Below, one piece after another: positions 23,844-33,612 of a stretch of DNA of 64,000 nt (positions are counted from its first letter, which is position 1; each line of letters starts with the position of its first letter). The notes beneath the pieces were generated by a model. The model had not been told where the DNA came from. It saw only the letters and a list, made by a program, of their open reading frames with translations, and made no database searches. The stretch spans positions 1 through 64,000 of the forward strand of contig NZ_SMMU01000005.1 in NCBI RefSeq assembly GCF_004339665.1, read 5' to 3'. A program made the position numbers and the translations under genes. The DNA is from Azotobacter chroococcum. GTDB lineage: Bacteria > Pseudomonadota > Gammaproteobacteria > Pseudomonadales > Pseudomonadaceae.

Positions 23844-24768
23844 CTACACCTCCGCCCAGCTCCCTCGCCACCTGACGCAGCTCATCGCAGAACCACTGCG
23901 CGGCCAGCGGCAGCGGCAGCGCCGAGTTCCAGCAGAAGCCGATCGAGCCGCCGGCCTCGCGCACCCCCAGCGCCAGCTCGACCAGCTCGCCGTTCTGCAG
24001 GTCCAGGCGCACCGCATCCAGCGGCGCCAGCCAGAGCCCGTCGCTGGACAGCACATAGCGCCGGCTCAGCACCGGCGAGAGGGTTTCCAGGCGCTGCGCC
24101 GGCAGGGGAATGCCGCACTGGACGAAGAAGCTCTCGGCATACTGGCGGATGGTGGTGCCGGCCAGCGGCAGGATCAGCGGGTAGTCGCCGAGCAGCGCCA
24201 GATCGGACAGATCGGTCTCGAGCAGCGGGTGCCCGGGCCGCACCACCAGCGCCATGGACTCGCTATAAAGGTGCTCGAAGGTCAGCCCGCGGATCTCCGG
24301 GCTGTCGGTCATCCGCCCGACCACCAAGTCCAGCTCGCCGACCCGCAATTGCGCGAGCAGATAGGCGCTGAGACCGGTGGCGACGCTGACCACCAGCGCC
24401 CGATGCTTCCGGTGCAGGCGCAGCACCACCTCCGGCACCACCTGGCTCTCCACCGTCGAGAGCACCCCGACACGCACCACCCCGCCGGCCTGGCTGTCGC
24501 CGCGCAGGGTGTTGACGCCGTCGCGCAGGGCCTGCACGCAGGGTCCGGCATAGCGCAGGAAGGTGATGCCCGCCGGGGTCAGGGAAACCCCGGACTTGCT
24601 GCGCTCGAACAGCCGGGCGTCGAGAATCTCCTCCAGTTCCTTGAGGGTCTTGGACATCGCCGGCTGGGACACCGCCAGGGCGTCGGCCGCCTTCGCGAAG
24701 CTGCGCTGGCGGGCCACCTCGAGAAAGCTGACCAGATGGCGGAATTTGATGCGGTTGTCGACGAGCAT
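23836..24768 (-). CDS. pcaQ: LysR family activator of protocatechuate dioxygenase genes
   Basis: The 310-aa LysR protein has the HTH RHLVSFLEVARQRSFAKAAD ALAVSQPAMSKTLKELE and an effector domain with VRVGVLSTVESQVVPEV, typical of the PcaQ group. In rhizobia PcaQ activates pca genes in response to 3-carboxy-cis,cis-muconate. The gene lies directly upstream of pcaHG with its stop inside the PcaQ-type operator. I choose the ATG at 24768 (MLVDNRIKF); a TTG two codons upstream is also possible. Function rests on family and on the exact operator match. Confidence 0.88.
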   Translation of the reverse strand: MLVDNRIKFRHLVSFLEVARQRSFAKAADALAVSQPAMSKTLKELEEILDARLFERSKSGVSLTPAGITFLRYAGPCVQALRDGVNTLRGDSQAGGVVRVGVLSTVESQVVPEVVLRLHRKHRALVVSVATGLSAYLLAQLRVGELDLVVGRMTDSPEIRGLTFEHLYSESMALVVRPGHPLLETDLSDLALLGDYPLILPLAGTTIRQYAESFFVQCGIPLPAQRLETLSPVLSRRYVLSSDGLWLAPLDAVRLDLQNGELVELALGVREAGGSIGFCWNSALPLPLAAQWFCDELRQVARELGGGVDT

Positions 24769-24870
24769 GGGCAACCCCGGGATCGGCCCGGCGGAGAGCG
24801 CCTCCGCCGGCTGTGCGAGAAATTGTCCATCAGGGCACCAGTCCCGCCAAGGCGCCCGGCCGGCGCACGA

Positions 24871-24897
24871 CCGGCAGGCTGCCCGTCAGCCTGCCGG
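24871..24897 (-). terminator. hairpin after purU
   Basis: A 10-bp stem CCGGCAGGCT/AGCCTGCCGG with a 7-nt loop lies 12 bp past the purU stop on the minus strand. It is GC-rich but has no T tract. Confidence 0.45.
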
Positions 24898-24908
24898 CCC
24901 CACCCTTC

Positions 24909-25760
24909 TCAGGCGAACACCACCGTGCGGTTGTCATGCACCAGCACGCGGTCCTCGAGGTGATAGCGCAGCCCGCGGGACAGCACCATCTTCTCCACGT
25001 CCTTGCCGAGGCGCACCAGGTCCTCGACGCTGTCCCGGTGAGTGATGCGCACCACGTCCTGCTCGATGATCGGGCCGGCGTCCAGCTCCTCGGTGACGTA
25101 GTGGCAGGTCGCGCCGATCAGCTTCACCCCGCGCAGCGAGGCTTGGTGATAGGGCCGGGCACCGACGAAGGACGGCAGGAAGCTGTGGTGGATGTTGATG
25201 ACCTGCATGGCGAACTCCTGGCACAGCTGCGGCGGCAGGATTTGCATGTAGCGGGCCAGCACCACGGTGTCGGCGGCATGCTCGCGGACCAGCCGGGACA
25301 CCTCAGCGAAGGCCGGCTCCTTGTTCTGCGGATCGACCGGCACATGGTAATAGGGAATGCCGTGCCACTCGACCATGCTGCGCAGCTCGTCATGGTTGGC
25401 GATCACGCAAGGGATCTCGCAAGCCAGTTCGCCGCTGTGCCAGCGGTGCAGCAGGTCGGCCAGGCAGTGCGATTCACGGCTGGCCATCAGCACCACGCGC
25501 TTGAGCTGGCTGGAGTCGGTGACCCGCCACTCCATGGAGAACTCGCGGGCGATCGGTGCGAAGGCGCGGCGGAACTCCTCGAGATCGAACGGCAGGGAAT
25601 CCGCGCGGATTTCATGGCGCATGAAGAACCAGCCGCTGTGGGTATCCGAATGGTGGCTCGCCTCGGTGATCCAGCCGTTGTAGGTGGCCAGGAAATTACT
25701 GACCTTGGCGACGATGCCGACCCGGTCGGGACAGGCGATCACCAGCCGAAATGTACGCAT
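24909..25760 (-). CDS. purU: formyltetrahydrofolate deformylase
   Basis: The enzyme hydrolyses 10-formyltetrahydrofolate to formate and tetrahydrofolate, balancing one-carbon pools for purine synthesis. The 283-aa protein has an N-terminal ACT domain (FRLVIACPDRVGIVAKVSNF) and a C-terminal formyltransferase fold with NIHHSFLPSFVGA (catalytic His) and EELDAGPIIEQD (catalytic Asp). The length is standard. The start at 25760 is the first plausible ATG. It is monocistronic between pcaQ and the MvaT gene. Confidence 0.95.
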   Translation of the reverse strand: MRTFRLVIACPDRVGIVAKVSNFLATYNGWITEASHHSDTHSGWFFMRHEIRADSLPFDLEEFRRAFAPIAREFSMEWRVTDSSQLKRVVLMASRESHCLADLLHRWHSGELACEIPCVIANHDELRSMVEWHGIPYYHVPVDPQNKEPAFAEVSRLVREHAADTVVLARYMQILPPQLCQEFAMQVINIHHSFLPSFVGARPYHQASLRGVKLIGATCHYVTEELDAGPIIEQDVVRITHRDSVEDLVRLGKDVEKMVLSRGLRYHLEDRVLVHDNRTVVFA

Positions 25761-26282
25761 GATGGGAACAACTCCAGAACTCGCGAAAGCGTCATTCTAG
25801 CCACAGCGCCGGAAAACTTCAGTAACCCACACGCGAGCCGGGGAGATCGGCCAACAAGCAGCCGCGCCACTTCGCACAACAGCCGGATTGCACTGCAGCG
25901 ACGGATAAAGGCGGGATATCGCCGCGCTGTTGTGGATTGAAGGGTCACATCAAACAGGCCGGCACGGAACTCTTCTCGAAGCCCCTTTATTAGCGGTCCG
26001 CCGGCCGTTCACTTGATTTTGTCGACATGCGCCACGGCGACTGTGCCGGTGATTCTATTAACGGTGGTCATGGCCAGAGTCGCGCCAGGACTGATTCTGC
26101 CCAAGTATTAGCGGCCTATAAATCCTGCTGCGGCTATTTCCACGGCGACTTTCTGCATACGGCGACAAAGGCCGTAACTAAAGTTGAACAAAGTTCTCCT
26201 GGATATTTACTTGCCAACAATGCCTGACTATCATTGTCCCAGAACTCGTCTAATCACCCCTCCGGGGTTCAAGGTAAGTAAA
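25761..26282. other. AT-richer intergenic region upstream of the MvaT-type gene
   Basis: The 522-bp divergent spacer between purU and the MvaT-type gene is clearly less GC-rich than its surroundings, especially 26040-26280. Small frames there (for example 26027-26227) have no ribosome binding site or recognisable product. AT-rich DNA is what MvaT-type proteins bind, so autoregulation is likely. I see no convincing promoter hexamers. Confidence 0.45.
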
Positions 26283-26663
26283 ATGTCCCTGATCAACGAA
26301 TACCGCGCCACCGAAGAGGCCATCAAGGAGCTTCAGGAACGCCTGAAGAATCTCTCCCAGGACGACAAGCTGCAGAAAGAACTGGAGTTCGAGGGCAAAC
26401 TGCGCAAGCTGATGGGGGAATATCAAAAGTCCCTGCGCGACATCAATGCCCTGCTCGATCCGGATGCCAAGTCCGCGCGTGGCGCACGCAGTGCCAAGCC
26501 GGCCCCGGCGCCTGCCAAGCGCGCCCGCAAGGTCAAGCAGTACAAGAACCCCTACACCAATGAAACCATCGAAACCAAAGGGGGCAATCACAAGACCCTG
26601 AAGGAATGGAAAGCCCAGTACGGCGCCGATGTCGTCGAGGGCTGGGCCACTCTGCTCGACTGA
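26283..26663 (+). CDS. MvaT/MvaU-type H-NS family nucleoid protein
   Basis: The 126-aa protein has an N-terminal coiled-coil oligomerisation region (EYRATEEAIKELQERLKNL, residues 5-60), an Ala/Pro/Lys linker (SAKPAPAPAKRARK), and the C-terminal DNA-binding domain with NPYTNETIETKGGNHKTLKEW, which includes the minor-groove RGN-like loop of Pseudomonas MvaT proteins. These proteins silence AT-rich, horizontally acquired genes. The ATG at 26283 begins MSLINEYRAT; the upstream AAGG is a modest ribosome binding site. Whether it is MvaT or MvaU cannot be decided here. It is monocistronic, with a terminator at 26686-26712. Confidence 0.93.
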   Translation: MSLINEYRATEEAIKELQERLKNLSQDDKLQKELEFEGKLRKLMGEYQKSLRDINALLDPDAKSARGARSAKPAPAPAKRARKVKQYKNPYTNETIETKGGNHKTLKEWKAQYGADVVEGWATLLD

Positions 26664-26685
26664 GCAGAAGTTGCCGGATAATCAA

Positions 26686-26712
26686 GGGAGCGCCGGCACT
26701 GCCGGCGCTCCC
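26686..26712 (+). terminator. terminator after the MvaT-type gene
   Basis: A 13-bp inverted repeat GGGAGCGCCGGCA/TGCCGGCGCTCCC around a single base, followed by TTATAA, lies 22 bp after the stop. It also separates the gene from convergent sbcB. Confidence 0.75.
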
Positions 26713-26739
26713 TTATAAGTACTGATTTAGCGCAATACC

Positions 26740-28170
26740 TCACATGGCATAGCGCTCGCGCAACTGCCGTGCATATTCGCGCCAGGCCAGCAGTATCGAT
26801 CGATGCTCACTGTCAGCTTGGACGAGCAGTTGCTCCAGCTGCACATTGAAACCCTCCAGTGTGTTGGGTGCTCCCCAGGCAGCATCGTTCAGACGCCGCC
26901 GGCAGAAATCCCGCCAACTCTCGCCTTCGGCGGCCGTCAAAGTTTCCTGAAAATTGCGCGCCCGATAGCGGAACAGCAACTCGGGGAGACGCGCATCGTC
27001 GAACCCCCAGTTTTGCCTGCCCAGACTTTGCGGCTCGGCCCGGCGCACTTGTTCGCAAAGACGCCGGTCCCGATCACCAAAGAATCCGCCATACAACTGC
27101 TGCTCCGGGTCCTCGCTGGCGGAAAATTCATCGCCCACATAAATCTGCGGCAGTTTTTCCTGCCACACTCCTTGGGCCGCAGACAACAAGTCCACGCGCC
27201 TTTGGCACTCTGCCATGTCCAGTTGCAGACGCCCAACATCTTTTTCGCGCAATACCGACAAGGGCGCCAATACCGGACAACGATTGATATGCACGAGTTT
27301 CAGGGGGACCGGCAATTCATTGTCGGCCATATCTTCTCGACGGGTATACAAACGCCGGCGCAGAACTTCCGCATCGAGATCGAGCAATGGCGCAGGGTCG
27401 GCCTGCAGGTCGCAGACGATCAGGGCATTGCGGTTGGACGGATGCCAGGCCAGCGGCAGGACCACCGCCAGGTAGCCTCGCTCGGCGGCGAAGCGCCCGG
27501 AGACGTGCACCAGGGGATGCAGCAGCCTGATCTGATCCAGCACCCGCTGCTTGCTGCGCAACTGATAGAGATAGCCGTACAGCTTCGGCTGACGCTCGCG
27601 CAGCAGCCGGGCCAGGGCGATGGTCGCGCGCACGTCGGCCAGGGCGTCGTGGGCCTGGCCGTGGTCGATGCCGTTGGCCGCGGTGAGCCGCTCCAGGCGG
27701 AGGGTGACCCGGCCCTCCTCCTGCGGCCAGTGGATGCCCTCGGGACGCAGGGCGTAGGCCGTGCGCAGCAGGTCGATCAGGTCCCAGCGGCTGTTGCCGC
27801 CCTGCCACTCGCGGGCGTAGGGATCGAAGAAGTTGCGGTAGAGCGCGTGACGGCTGATCTCGTCGTCGAAGCGCAGGCTGTTGTAGCCGGCCGTGCAGGT
27901 GCCGGGGCGGGCCAGCTCGGCGTGCAGGCGGGTCACGAACTCGGCCTCGCACAGGCCCCGCTCGGCGAGCAGCTGCGGGGTGATGCCGGTGACCAGACAG
28001 GCCGCCGGATGCGGCAGGATGTCGTCGGCCGGCCGGCAGTAGAGGTTCAGCGGCTCGCCGATCTCGTTGAGCTCTTCATCGGTGCGGATTCCCGCCACCT
28101 GCAGGGGGCGGTCGCAGCGCGGATTGATGCCGGTGGTTTCGTAGTCGTACCAGAAGATGCTGGAGGTCAC
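26740..28170 (-). CDS. sbcB: exodeoxyribonuclease I
   Basis: This is a 3'-5' single-strand DNA exonuclease of the DEDD family acting in recombination and mismatch repair. The 476-aa protein has Exo I WYDYETTG at the N-terminus (Asp and Glu metal ligands), YNSLRFDDEISR, GQAHDALADVRATI (third and fourth acidic residues), then the SH3-like and C-terminal domains typical of ExoI_SbcB. The length matches E. coli SbcB (about 475). It is monocistronic and divergent from the RDD-led operon. Confidence 0.95.
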   Translation of the reverse strand: MTSSIFWYDYETTGINPRCDRPLQVAGIRTDEELNEIGEPLNLYCRPADDILPHPAACLVTGITPQLLAERGLCEAEFVTRLHAELARPGTCTAGYNSLRFDDEISRHALYRNFFDPYAREWQGGNSRWDLIDLLRTAYALRPEGIHWPQEEGRVTLRLERLTAANGIDHGQAHDALADVRATIALARLLRERQPKLYGYLYQLRSKQRVLDQIRLLHPLVHVSGRFAAERGYLAVVLPLAWHPSNRNALIVCDLQADPAPLLDLDAEVLRRRLYTRREDMADNELPVPLKLVHINRCPVLAPLSVLREKDVGRLQLDMAECQRRVDLLSAAQGVWQEKLPQIYVGDEFSASEDPEQQLYGGFFGDRDRRLCEQVRRAEPQSLGRQNWGFDDARLPELLFRYRARNFQETLTAAEGESWRDFCRRRLNDAAWGAPNTLEGFNVQLEQLLVQADSEHRSILLAWREYARQLRERYAM

Positions 28171-28292
28171 TGGGGAGATTCCCGTCGATGGAATGGCGCC
28201 AGTCTACCATTCGCCCCGAACCGGACCGGGGCGGTTGCCTGGCGGCCGGCGGCTGGCTAGCATCGGGCTTTCAGTGCGAGCACGGCCGACCG

Positions 28293-29021
28293 ATGTCCGC
28301 GTCCCCCGCCCAGCCCTCCGACGGCACCGTCCGGCAGCCGCCTCTGGATACCCGCTATCTGGTGGAGACGCCCGAAGGCATCGACCTCGTGCTGCACCCT
28401 GCGGGCCTGGTGCCGCGCGCCCTGGCCTTCGCCGTCGACCTGATGGTCCGCGGGCTGATCCTGCTGCTGGCCTTCCTGCTCCTCGGCCAGTTCGGCGAAC
28501 TGGGCATGGGCCTGGCCAGCCTGACCTTCTTCCTCGTGACCTGGTGGTACATGGTGCTCTTCGAGGTGCTCAACCAGGGCCGCTCGCCCGGCAAGCAGCT
28601 GCTCGGCCTGCAAGTGCTGCACGACGACGGCACCCCGGTCGGCTGGGCCGCCTCGCTGACCCGCAACCTGCTGCGCGTCGTCGACCTGCTGCCGTTCGGC
28701 TACAGCCTGGGCATCCTCAGCTGCCTCGCCCATCCGGCCTTCAAGCGCCTGGGCGACCTGGCCGCCGGCACCCTGGTGGTCTACCGGGAACGAGCGCAGC
28801 CGCGCCCGTCCCTGCCCGAGGTCGCCGCGCAGCCGCTCCCCTTCGCCCTGCAGGCAGACGAGCGGCGCGCCCTGCTCGCCTTCGCGGAGCGCCAGGCCGG
28901 GCTGTCCACCGGGCGCCGCCGCGAACTGGCGGGCATCCTCGCCGGGCCGCTGCAGGTGCCGGAAGCGCAGGCCGAGGCCCGGCTGCTCGGCATCGCCCGC
29001 GAACTCATGGGTCCGTCATGA
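28293..29021 (+). CDS. RDD family membrane protein
   Basis: This is the first gene of a six-gene overlapping operon. The 242-aa protein has two or three hydrophobic segments (about residues 40-62, 65-88 and 120-140) and the RDD features RALAFAVDLMVR and GRSPGKQLLGLQV, then a soluble C-terminal tail of about 80 residues. RDD proteins are inner-membrane proteins, some linked to cation or small-molecule transport, but this subgroup has no assigned activity. The ATG at 28293 fits the TPLDTRYLVETPEG-like N-terminus of the family; upstream codons lack a ribosome binding site. It ends in ATGA with the SpoIIM-like gene. Confidence 0.82.
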   Translation: MSASPAQPSDGTVRQPPLDTRYLVETPEGIDLVLHPAGLVPRALAFAVDLMVRGLILLLAFLLLGQFGELGMGLASLTFFLVTWWYMVLFEVLNQGRSPGKQLLGLQVLHDDGTPVGWAASLTRNLLRVVDLLPFGYSLGILSCLAHPAFKRLGDLAAGTLVVYRERAQPRPSLPEVAAQPLPFALQADERRALLAFAERQAGLSTGRRRELAGILAGPLQVPEAQAEARLLGIARELMGPS

Positions 29022-29995
29022 AGCAGAACGCCTTCGAACGACGCCACCAGGCCGAGTGGCAGGCCTTCGCCCGCCAGCTCGACGCCCTCGAGCACGGCAA
29101 GGCCGGGCCGGACAGCCGCCAGTTCCCCGCCGCCTACCGGCGCCTCTGCCGGCAGCTGGCGCTGGCCGAGCAGCGCGGCTACGGCAGCCGGCTGGTCGAG
29201 CAGTTGCAGCAGCTGGCGCTGCGCGGCCACCGCCAGTTCTACCGCCACCGCAGCCACCTGGGTGCACGCTGCATCGGCTTTTTGCTCGGCGGCTTTCCCC
29301 GCCTGGTGCGCGAGGAGTGGCGCCTGGTGCTGGCCGCCAGCCTGCTGTTCTACGCCAGCCTGTTCGGCATGGGCCTGCTGGTCTACCTGTTTCCGGAGCT
29401 GGTCTACAGCCTGCTCACCCCCGAGCAGGTGGCGCAGATGGAGGCCATGTACGACCCCGACGTCAGCCGCCTCGGCCGCTTCGGCGAGCGCAGTTCCGCG
29501 GCCGACTGGATGATGTTCGGCTACTACGTCATGCACAACTTCGGCATCGCCTTCCAGACCTTCGCCAGCGGCCTGCTGTTCGGCCTCGGCAGCCTGTTCT
29601 TCCTGCTCGTCAACGGCCTGTCGATCGGTGCGGTGGCCGGCCACCTGAGCGGCATCGGCTACACCGACACCTTCTGGCCGTTCGTGATCGGCCACGGCGC
29701 CTTCGAATTGACCGCCATCACCTTCTCCGGCGCCGCCGGCCTCAAGCTCGGCTGGGCGCTGTTCGCCCCCGGCCGCCTGACACGCGGCGAGGCCCTGCGC
29801 CAAGCTGCGGCGTGCAGCGTGCGGCTGGTCGCCGGGGTACTGCTCCTGCTGCTGGTCGCCGCCTTCGTCGAGGCCTACTGGTCGTCCATGACTCTTCCCG
29901 GAGCGCCGCTCAAGTACGCGGTCGGCGTCCTGTTCTGGGGGCTGGTGGCGGCCTACTTCCTGCTTGCCGGACGCACGCGCCATGCGCCTGACTGA
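29018..29995 (+). CDS. SpoIIM/DUF95-type membrane protein
   Basis: The 325-aa protein has a charged N-terminal domain of about 85 residues followed by several membrane helices (LVLAASLLFYASLFGMGLLV, GLLFGLGSLFFLLVNGLSIG, FWPFVIGHGAFELTAI, LVAGVLLLLLVAAFVEAYW, and a last one near 300). The NGLSIG...GHGAFEL pattern is characteristic of stage II sporulation protein M homologues. In Bacillus SpoIIM works with the SpoIID/P peptidoglycan machine, but this organism type does not sporulate and the role here is unknown. The ATG overlaps the RDD stop (ATGA), and its 3' end overlaps the next gene by 14 nt. Confidence 0.85.
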   Translation: MKQNAFERRHQAEWQAFARQLDALEHGKAGPDSRQFPAAYRRLCRQLALAEQRGYGSRLVEQLQQLALRGHRQFYRHRSHLGARCIGFLLGGFPRLVREEWRLVLAASLLFYASLFGMGLLVYLFPELVYSLLTPEQVAQMEAMYDPDVSRLGRFGERSSAADWMMFGYYVMHNFGIAFQTFASGLLFGLGSLFFLLVNGLSIGAVAGHLSGIGYTDTFWPFVIGHGAFELTAITFSGAAGLKLGWALFAPGRLTRGEALRQAAACSVRLVAGVLLLLLVAAFVEAYWSSMTLPGAPLKYAVGVLFWGLVAAYFLLAGRTRHAPD

Positions 29996-31475
29996 CAGCG
30001 TCGCGGTCCTCCGCCCGCGCAGCCCCTGGGAAGCCATGGACCTCGGCGTACTGCTGGCGCAGCGCCATGCCGGCCTGCTGATGCTCGCCTGGGCGCTGCC
30101 CGCCCTGCCGCTGCTGGCCCTGCTCAGCCTGCTGCTCTGGGAGAGTCCCGGCTGGGTGCTGCTGATCTTCTGGTGGCTGAAGCCGCTCGGCGAGCGCCTG
30201 CCACTGTTCATCCTCTCCCGCGCCCTGTTCGGCGCGACGCCGCGCCTGGGCGAGAGCCTGCGCGCCCTGCCCGGTCTGCTCCGCGCGGAATGGCTGGCCA
30301 GCCTGACCCGGCGCCGCTTCAGCCCGACGCGCAGCTTCGATCTGCCGGTGCTGCTGCTCGAGGGACTCGCCGGCAAGGAGCTGCAGCAGCGTCGCGCCGT
30401 GCTCGCGACAGGGCCCGGCAAGCGCGGCGCCGGCTGGCTGACCCTGGTCGGCCTGCATCTGGAGCTGGCCCTCTGGCTCGGCCTGCTGGCCTTCCTTTAT
30501 CTGCTGTTGCCAGCGCAGACGAGCCTCGCGCTCGACTGGCAGCAACTGCTGGAGGGCACACCGCCCGACCGGCTGTGGCTGGAGCATCTGACCAACGGGC
30601 TCTATGCCTTGGTGCTGATGGTCTGGGAACCGCTGTATATCGCCTGCGGCTTCGGCCTCTATTTGAATCGCCGCGTGCACCTGGAGGCCTGGGATCTCGA
30701 AGTGGCCTTCCAGCGCCTGCGCCGGCGCCTGGGCACCACGACCGGCATCCTGCTGCTCGCCGCCGGCCTGGCGCTGGCGCTTCCCGACGCGGCCCTAGCC
30801 CAGCCGCCGGCCCCGCAGCCCGCCCAGGCGCTGGGCCGCCAAGCGGCCCGCGCGGACGTCCAGGCCCTGCTCGAGCAACCGCCCTTCAGCCACCGCGAAG
30901 AAATCACCCGCTGGCGCTTCGGCGATCCGGCGCAGGCGCCGGACGTCGACGTCCGGCCGTCCGCCCCCTCCCCCCTCGCTCGCCGGCTGGCCGAGGCGCT
31001 GGAAATCCTCCTGTGGGCAGCCGTCGGTGCCGGAGCCGTGCTGCTGGCTTGGCGCTACCGCGACTGGCTGGCGGCCTTCGCCGGGCGCCGCCTGCCGTTC
31101 GCCCGACGCGCCCCGCCGCCGCCAGCCGAGCACGCAGCTCCCCACCCCGCTCCGGCGGCACTGCCCGCGGACATCGCCACGCAGGCCGAGCGGCTGTGGG
31201 CCGACGATCCCGGGCAGGCGCTGGCCCTGCTCTACCGCGGTCTGCTCGAGCGCCTACGCGAGGATTACCGGCTGCCGCTGAGCGAGGCCGACACCGAGGG
31301 CGAGGTGCTGCGCCGGGTCCGCCGGCTGGAGCGGGCCGAACTGCAGCAGCTCGCCGAAACCCTGACCCGGCACTGGCAGAACCTCGCCTACGGCAAGCGT
31401 CTGCCACCGGCCGAACTGAAGGACGAACTGCTCGCGGCCTGGCGGCGCCAGTTCGGCAGCGGGGGCACGGCATGA
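29982..31475 (+). CDS. DUF4129-domain membrane protein
   Basis: The 497-aa protein has several N-terminal hydrophobic helices (residues about 30-60, 155-175, 190-215), a further segment near 250-270 followed by an Ala/Pro-rich linker, a last helix near 340-360, and a cytosolic C-terminal DUF4129 domain (LWADDPGQALALLYRGLLERL, LPLSEADTEGEVLRRVR, YGKRLPPAELKDELLAAW). DUF4129 proteins regularly accompany MoxR ATPase and DUF58 genes. It overlaps SpoIIM by 14 nt and the DUF4350 gene by 4 nt. Its biochemical role is not known. Confidence 0.82.
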   Translation: MRLTDSVAVLRPRSPWEAMDLGVLLAQRHAGLLMLAWALPALPLLALLSLLLWESPGWVLLIFWWLKPLGERLPLFILSRALFGATPRLGESLRALPGLLRAEWLASLTRRRFSPTRSFDLPVLLLEGLAGKELQQRRAVLATGPGKRGAGWLTLVGLHLELALWLGLLAFLYLLLPAQTSLALDWQQLLEGTPPDRLWLEHLTNGLYALVLMVWEPLYIACGFGLYLNRRVHLEAWDLEVAFQRLRRRLGTTTGILLLAAGLALALPDAALAQPPAPQPAQALGRQAARADVQALLEQPPFSHREEITRWRFGDPAQAPDVDVRPSAPSPLARRLAEALEILLWAAVGAGAVLLAWRYRDWLAAFAGRRLPFARRAPPPPAEHAAPHPAPAALPADIATQAERLWADDPGQALALLYRGLLERLREDYRLPLSEADTEGEVLRRVRRLERAELQQLAETLTRHWQNLAYGKRLPPAELKDELLAAWRRQFGSGGTA

Positions 31476-32625
31476 GCGGAGCGCGCCGCCTCGCCCTGGC
31501 AGCCAGCGGGCTGGCCCTGGCGCTGCTGGGGGCCTGGCTGCTCGGCCAGCTGCATCCCTACCGGGAAATCGTCGAACGCGGCCCGACGCCGCAGGCCCGC
31601 GCCAATCCCTACCTGGCCGCCGAACTCTTCCTGCGCCGCCAGGGCCTCGAGGTGCAGCGCGCCAGCGGCCTGGAGACCCTGGCGGCCAGCCCCGGGCGCG
31701 CCCAGACCCTGCTGCTGCTCGGCGGTCGCGAGCACATGACGCCGCGCCAGGCCGAACGGGTGCTCGACTGGGTTGCCGCCGGCGGGCACCTGGTGTTCGT
31801 CGCCGAACGGCTGTGGGACGAAAAGACCGGCCGCAGCGGCGACCTGCTGCTCGACGGGCTGGGCATCCAGCAGCATCTGAGCGCGGACCTGGCCATCGGC
31901 GAGCCGCGGAACGGCTACCGGCGCCGGGCAGAGCTGGCCCGCTTCTACGTGCAGAACGAGAGGACGCCGGCCTATTTGGCCTTCGACAACGCCTTCCACC
32001 TCTACGACAGCCGCCACCGCGCCTACGCCTGGGCCAACAGCGGCGAGGCCACCCATCTGCTGCAGGTGCGCCACGAACAGGGCCGCGTCACGGTGCTGAC
32101 CGACGCCTGGATCTGGGAGAACGGAGAAATCGGCGCCCACGACCACGCCTGGCTGCTCTGGCACCTGAGCCGGGACAGCCAGGTCACCCTGGTCTACCGG
32201 GTCGCCGGCGACAGCCTGGCGACCTTGCTGCTGCGCCATTTTCCCGCCGCCCTGCTGGCGCTCGCCCTGCTGGCCGGCGGCCTGGTGTGGCGCGCCAGCC
32301 TGCGCCAGGGCCCGCCCCTGCCGGTCGCCGGCCCGGCACGCCGGCAACTGGAGGAACACCTGCGCGCCGGTGCCGACTTCCTGCTCCACCGCTGCGGCCA
32401 GGCCAGCCTGCTGCAGGGCCTCCAGCAGGATATCCGGCGCCGCGCCGGCCAGCGCGATCCGGGCTTCGCCGAGCTGCCCGAGGAGGCGCAGTGGCAGCTG
32501 CTGGCCCGCTTCGCCCGGCTGCCAGCCGGGCACATCGGCCGGCTCATGCGGCCGCTGGGCAAAGCGCTGCCGGCCGCCGACTTCACCCGCCAGGTCGCCG
32601 ACCTGCAACGACTCAGGAACGCCCT

Positions 32626-32629
<4 letters not shown>
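31472..32629 (+). CDS. DUF4350-domain protein
   Basis: The 385-aa protein starts with a membrane anchor (residues 5-25), followed by a predicted periplasmic GATase-like DUF4350 domain (ANPYLAAELFLRRQGLEV, LLLGGREHMTPRQAERVLDWVAAGGHLVFV, VTVLTDAWIWEN), a second membrane helix near 255-275 and a cytosolic tail of about 100 residues. This layout recurs in MoxR/DUF58 operons. Both ends overlap neighbours by ATGA. No catalytic residues can be assigned with confidence. Confidence 0.8.

Positions 32630-33608
<979 letters not shown>

Positions 33609-33612
<4 letters not shown>

Noticed and set aside
26027..26227. Possible 66-codon gene upstream of the MvaT-type gene
   Set aside because: It has no ribosome binding site and no family resemblance, and it lies in AT-rich regulatory DNA.
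29018..29995. SpoIIM homologue as evidence for sporulation
   Set aside because: The organism type does not form endospores, and the gene is part of a MoxR operon found in non-sporulating bacteria.
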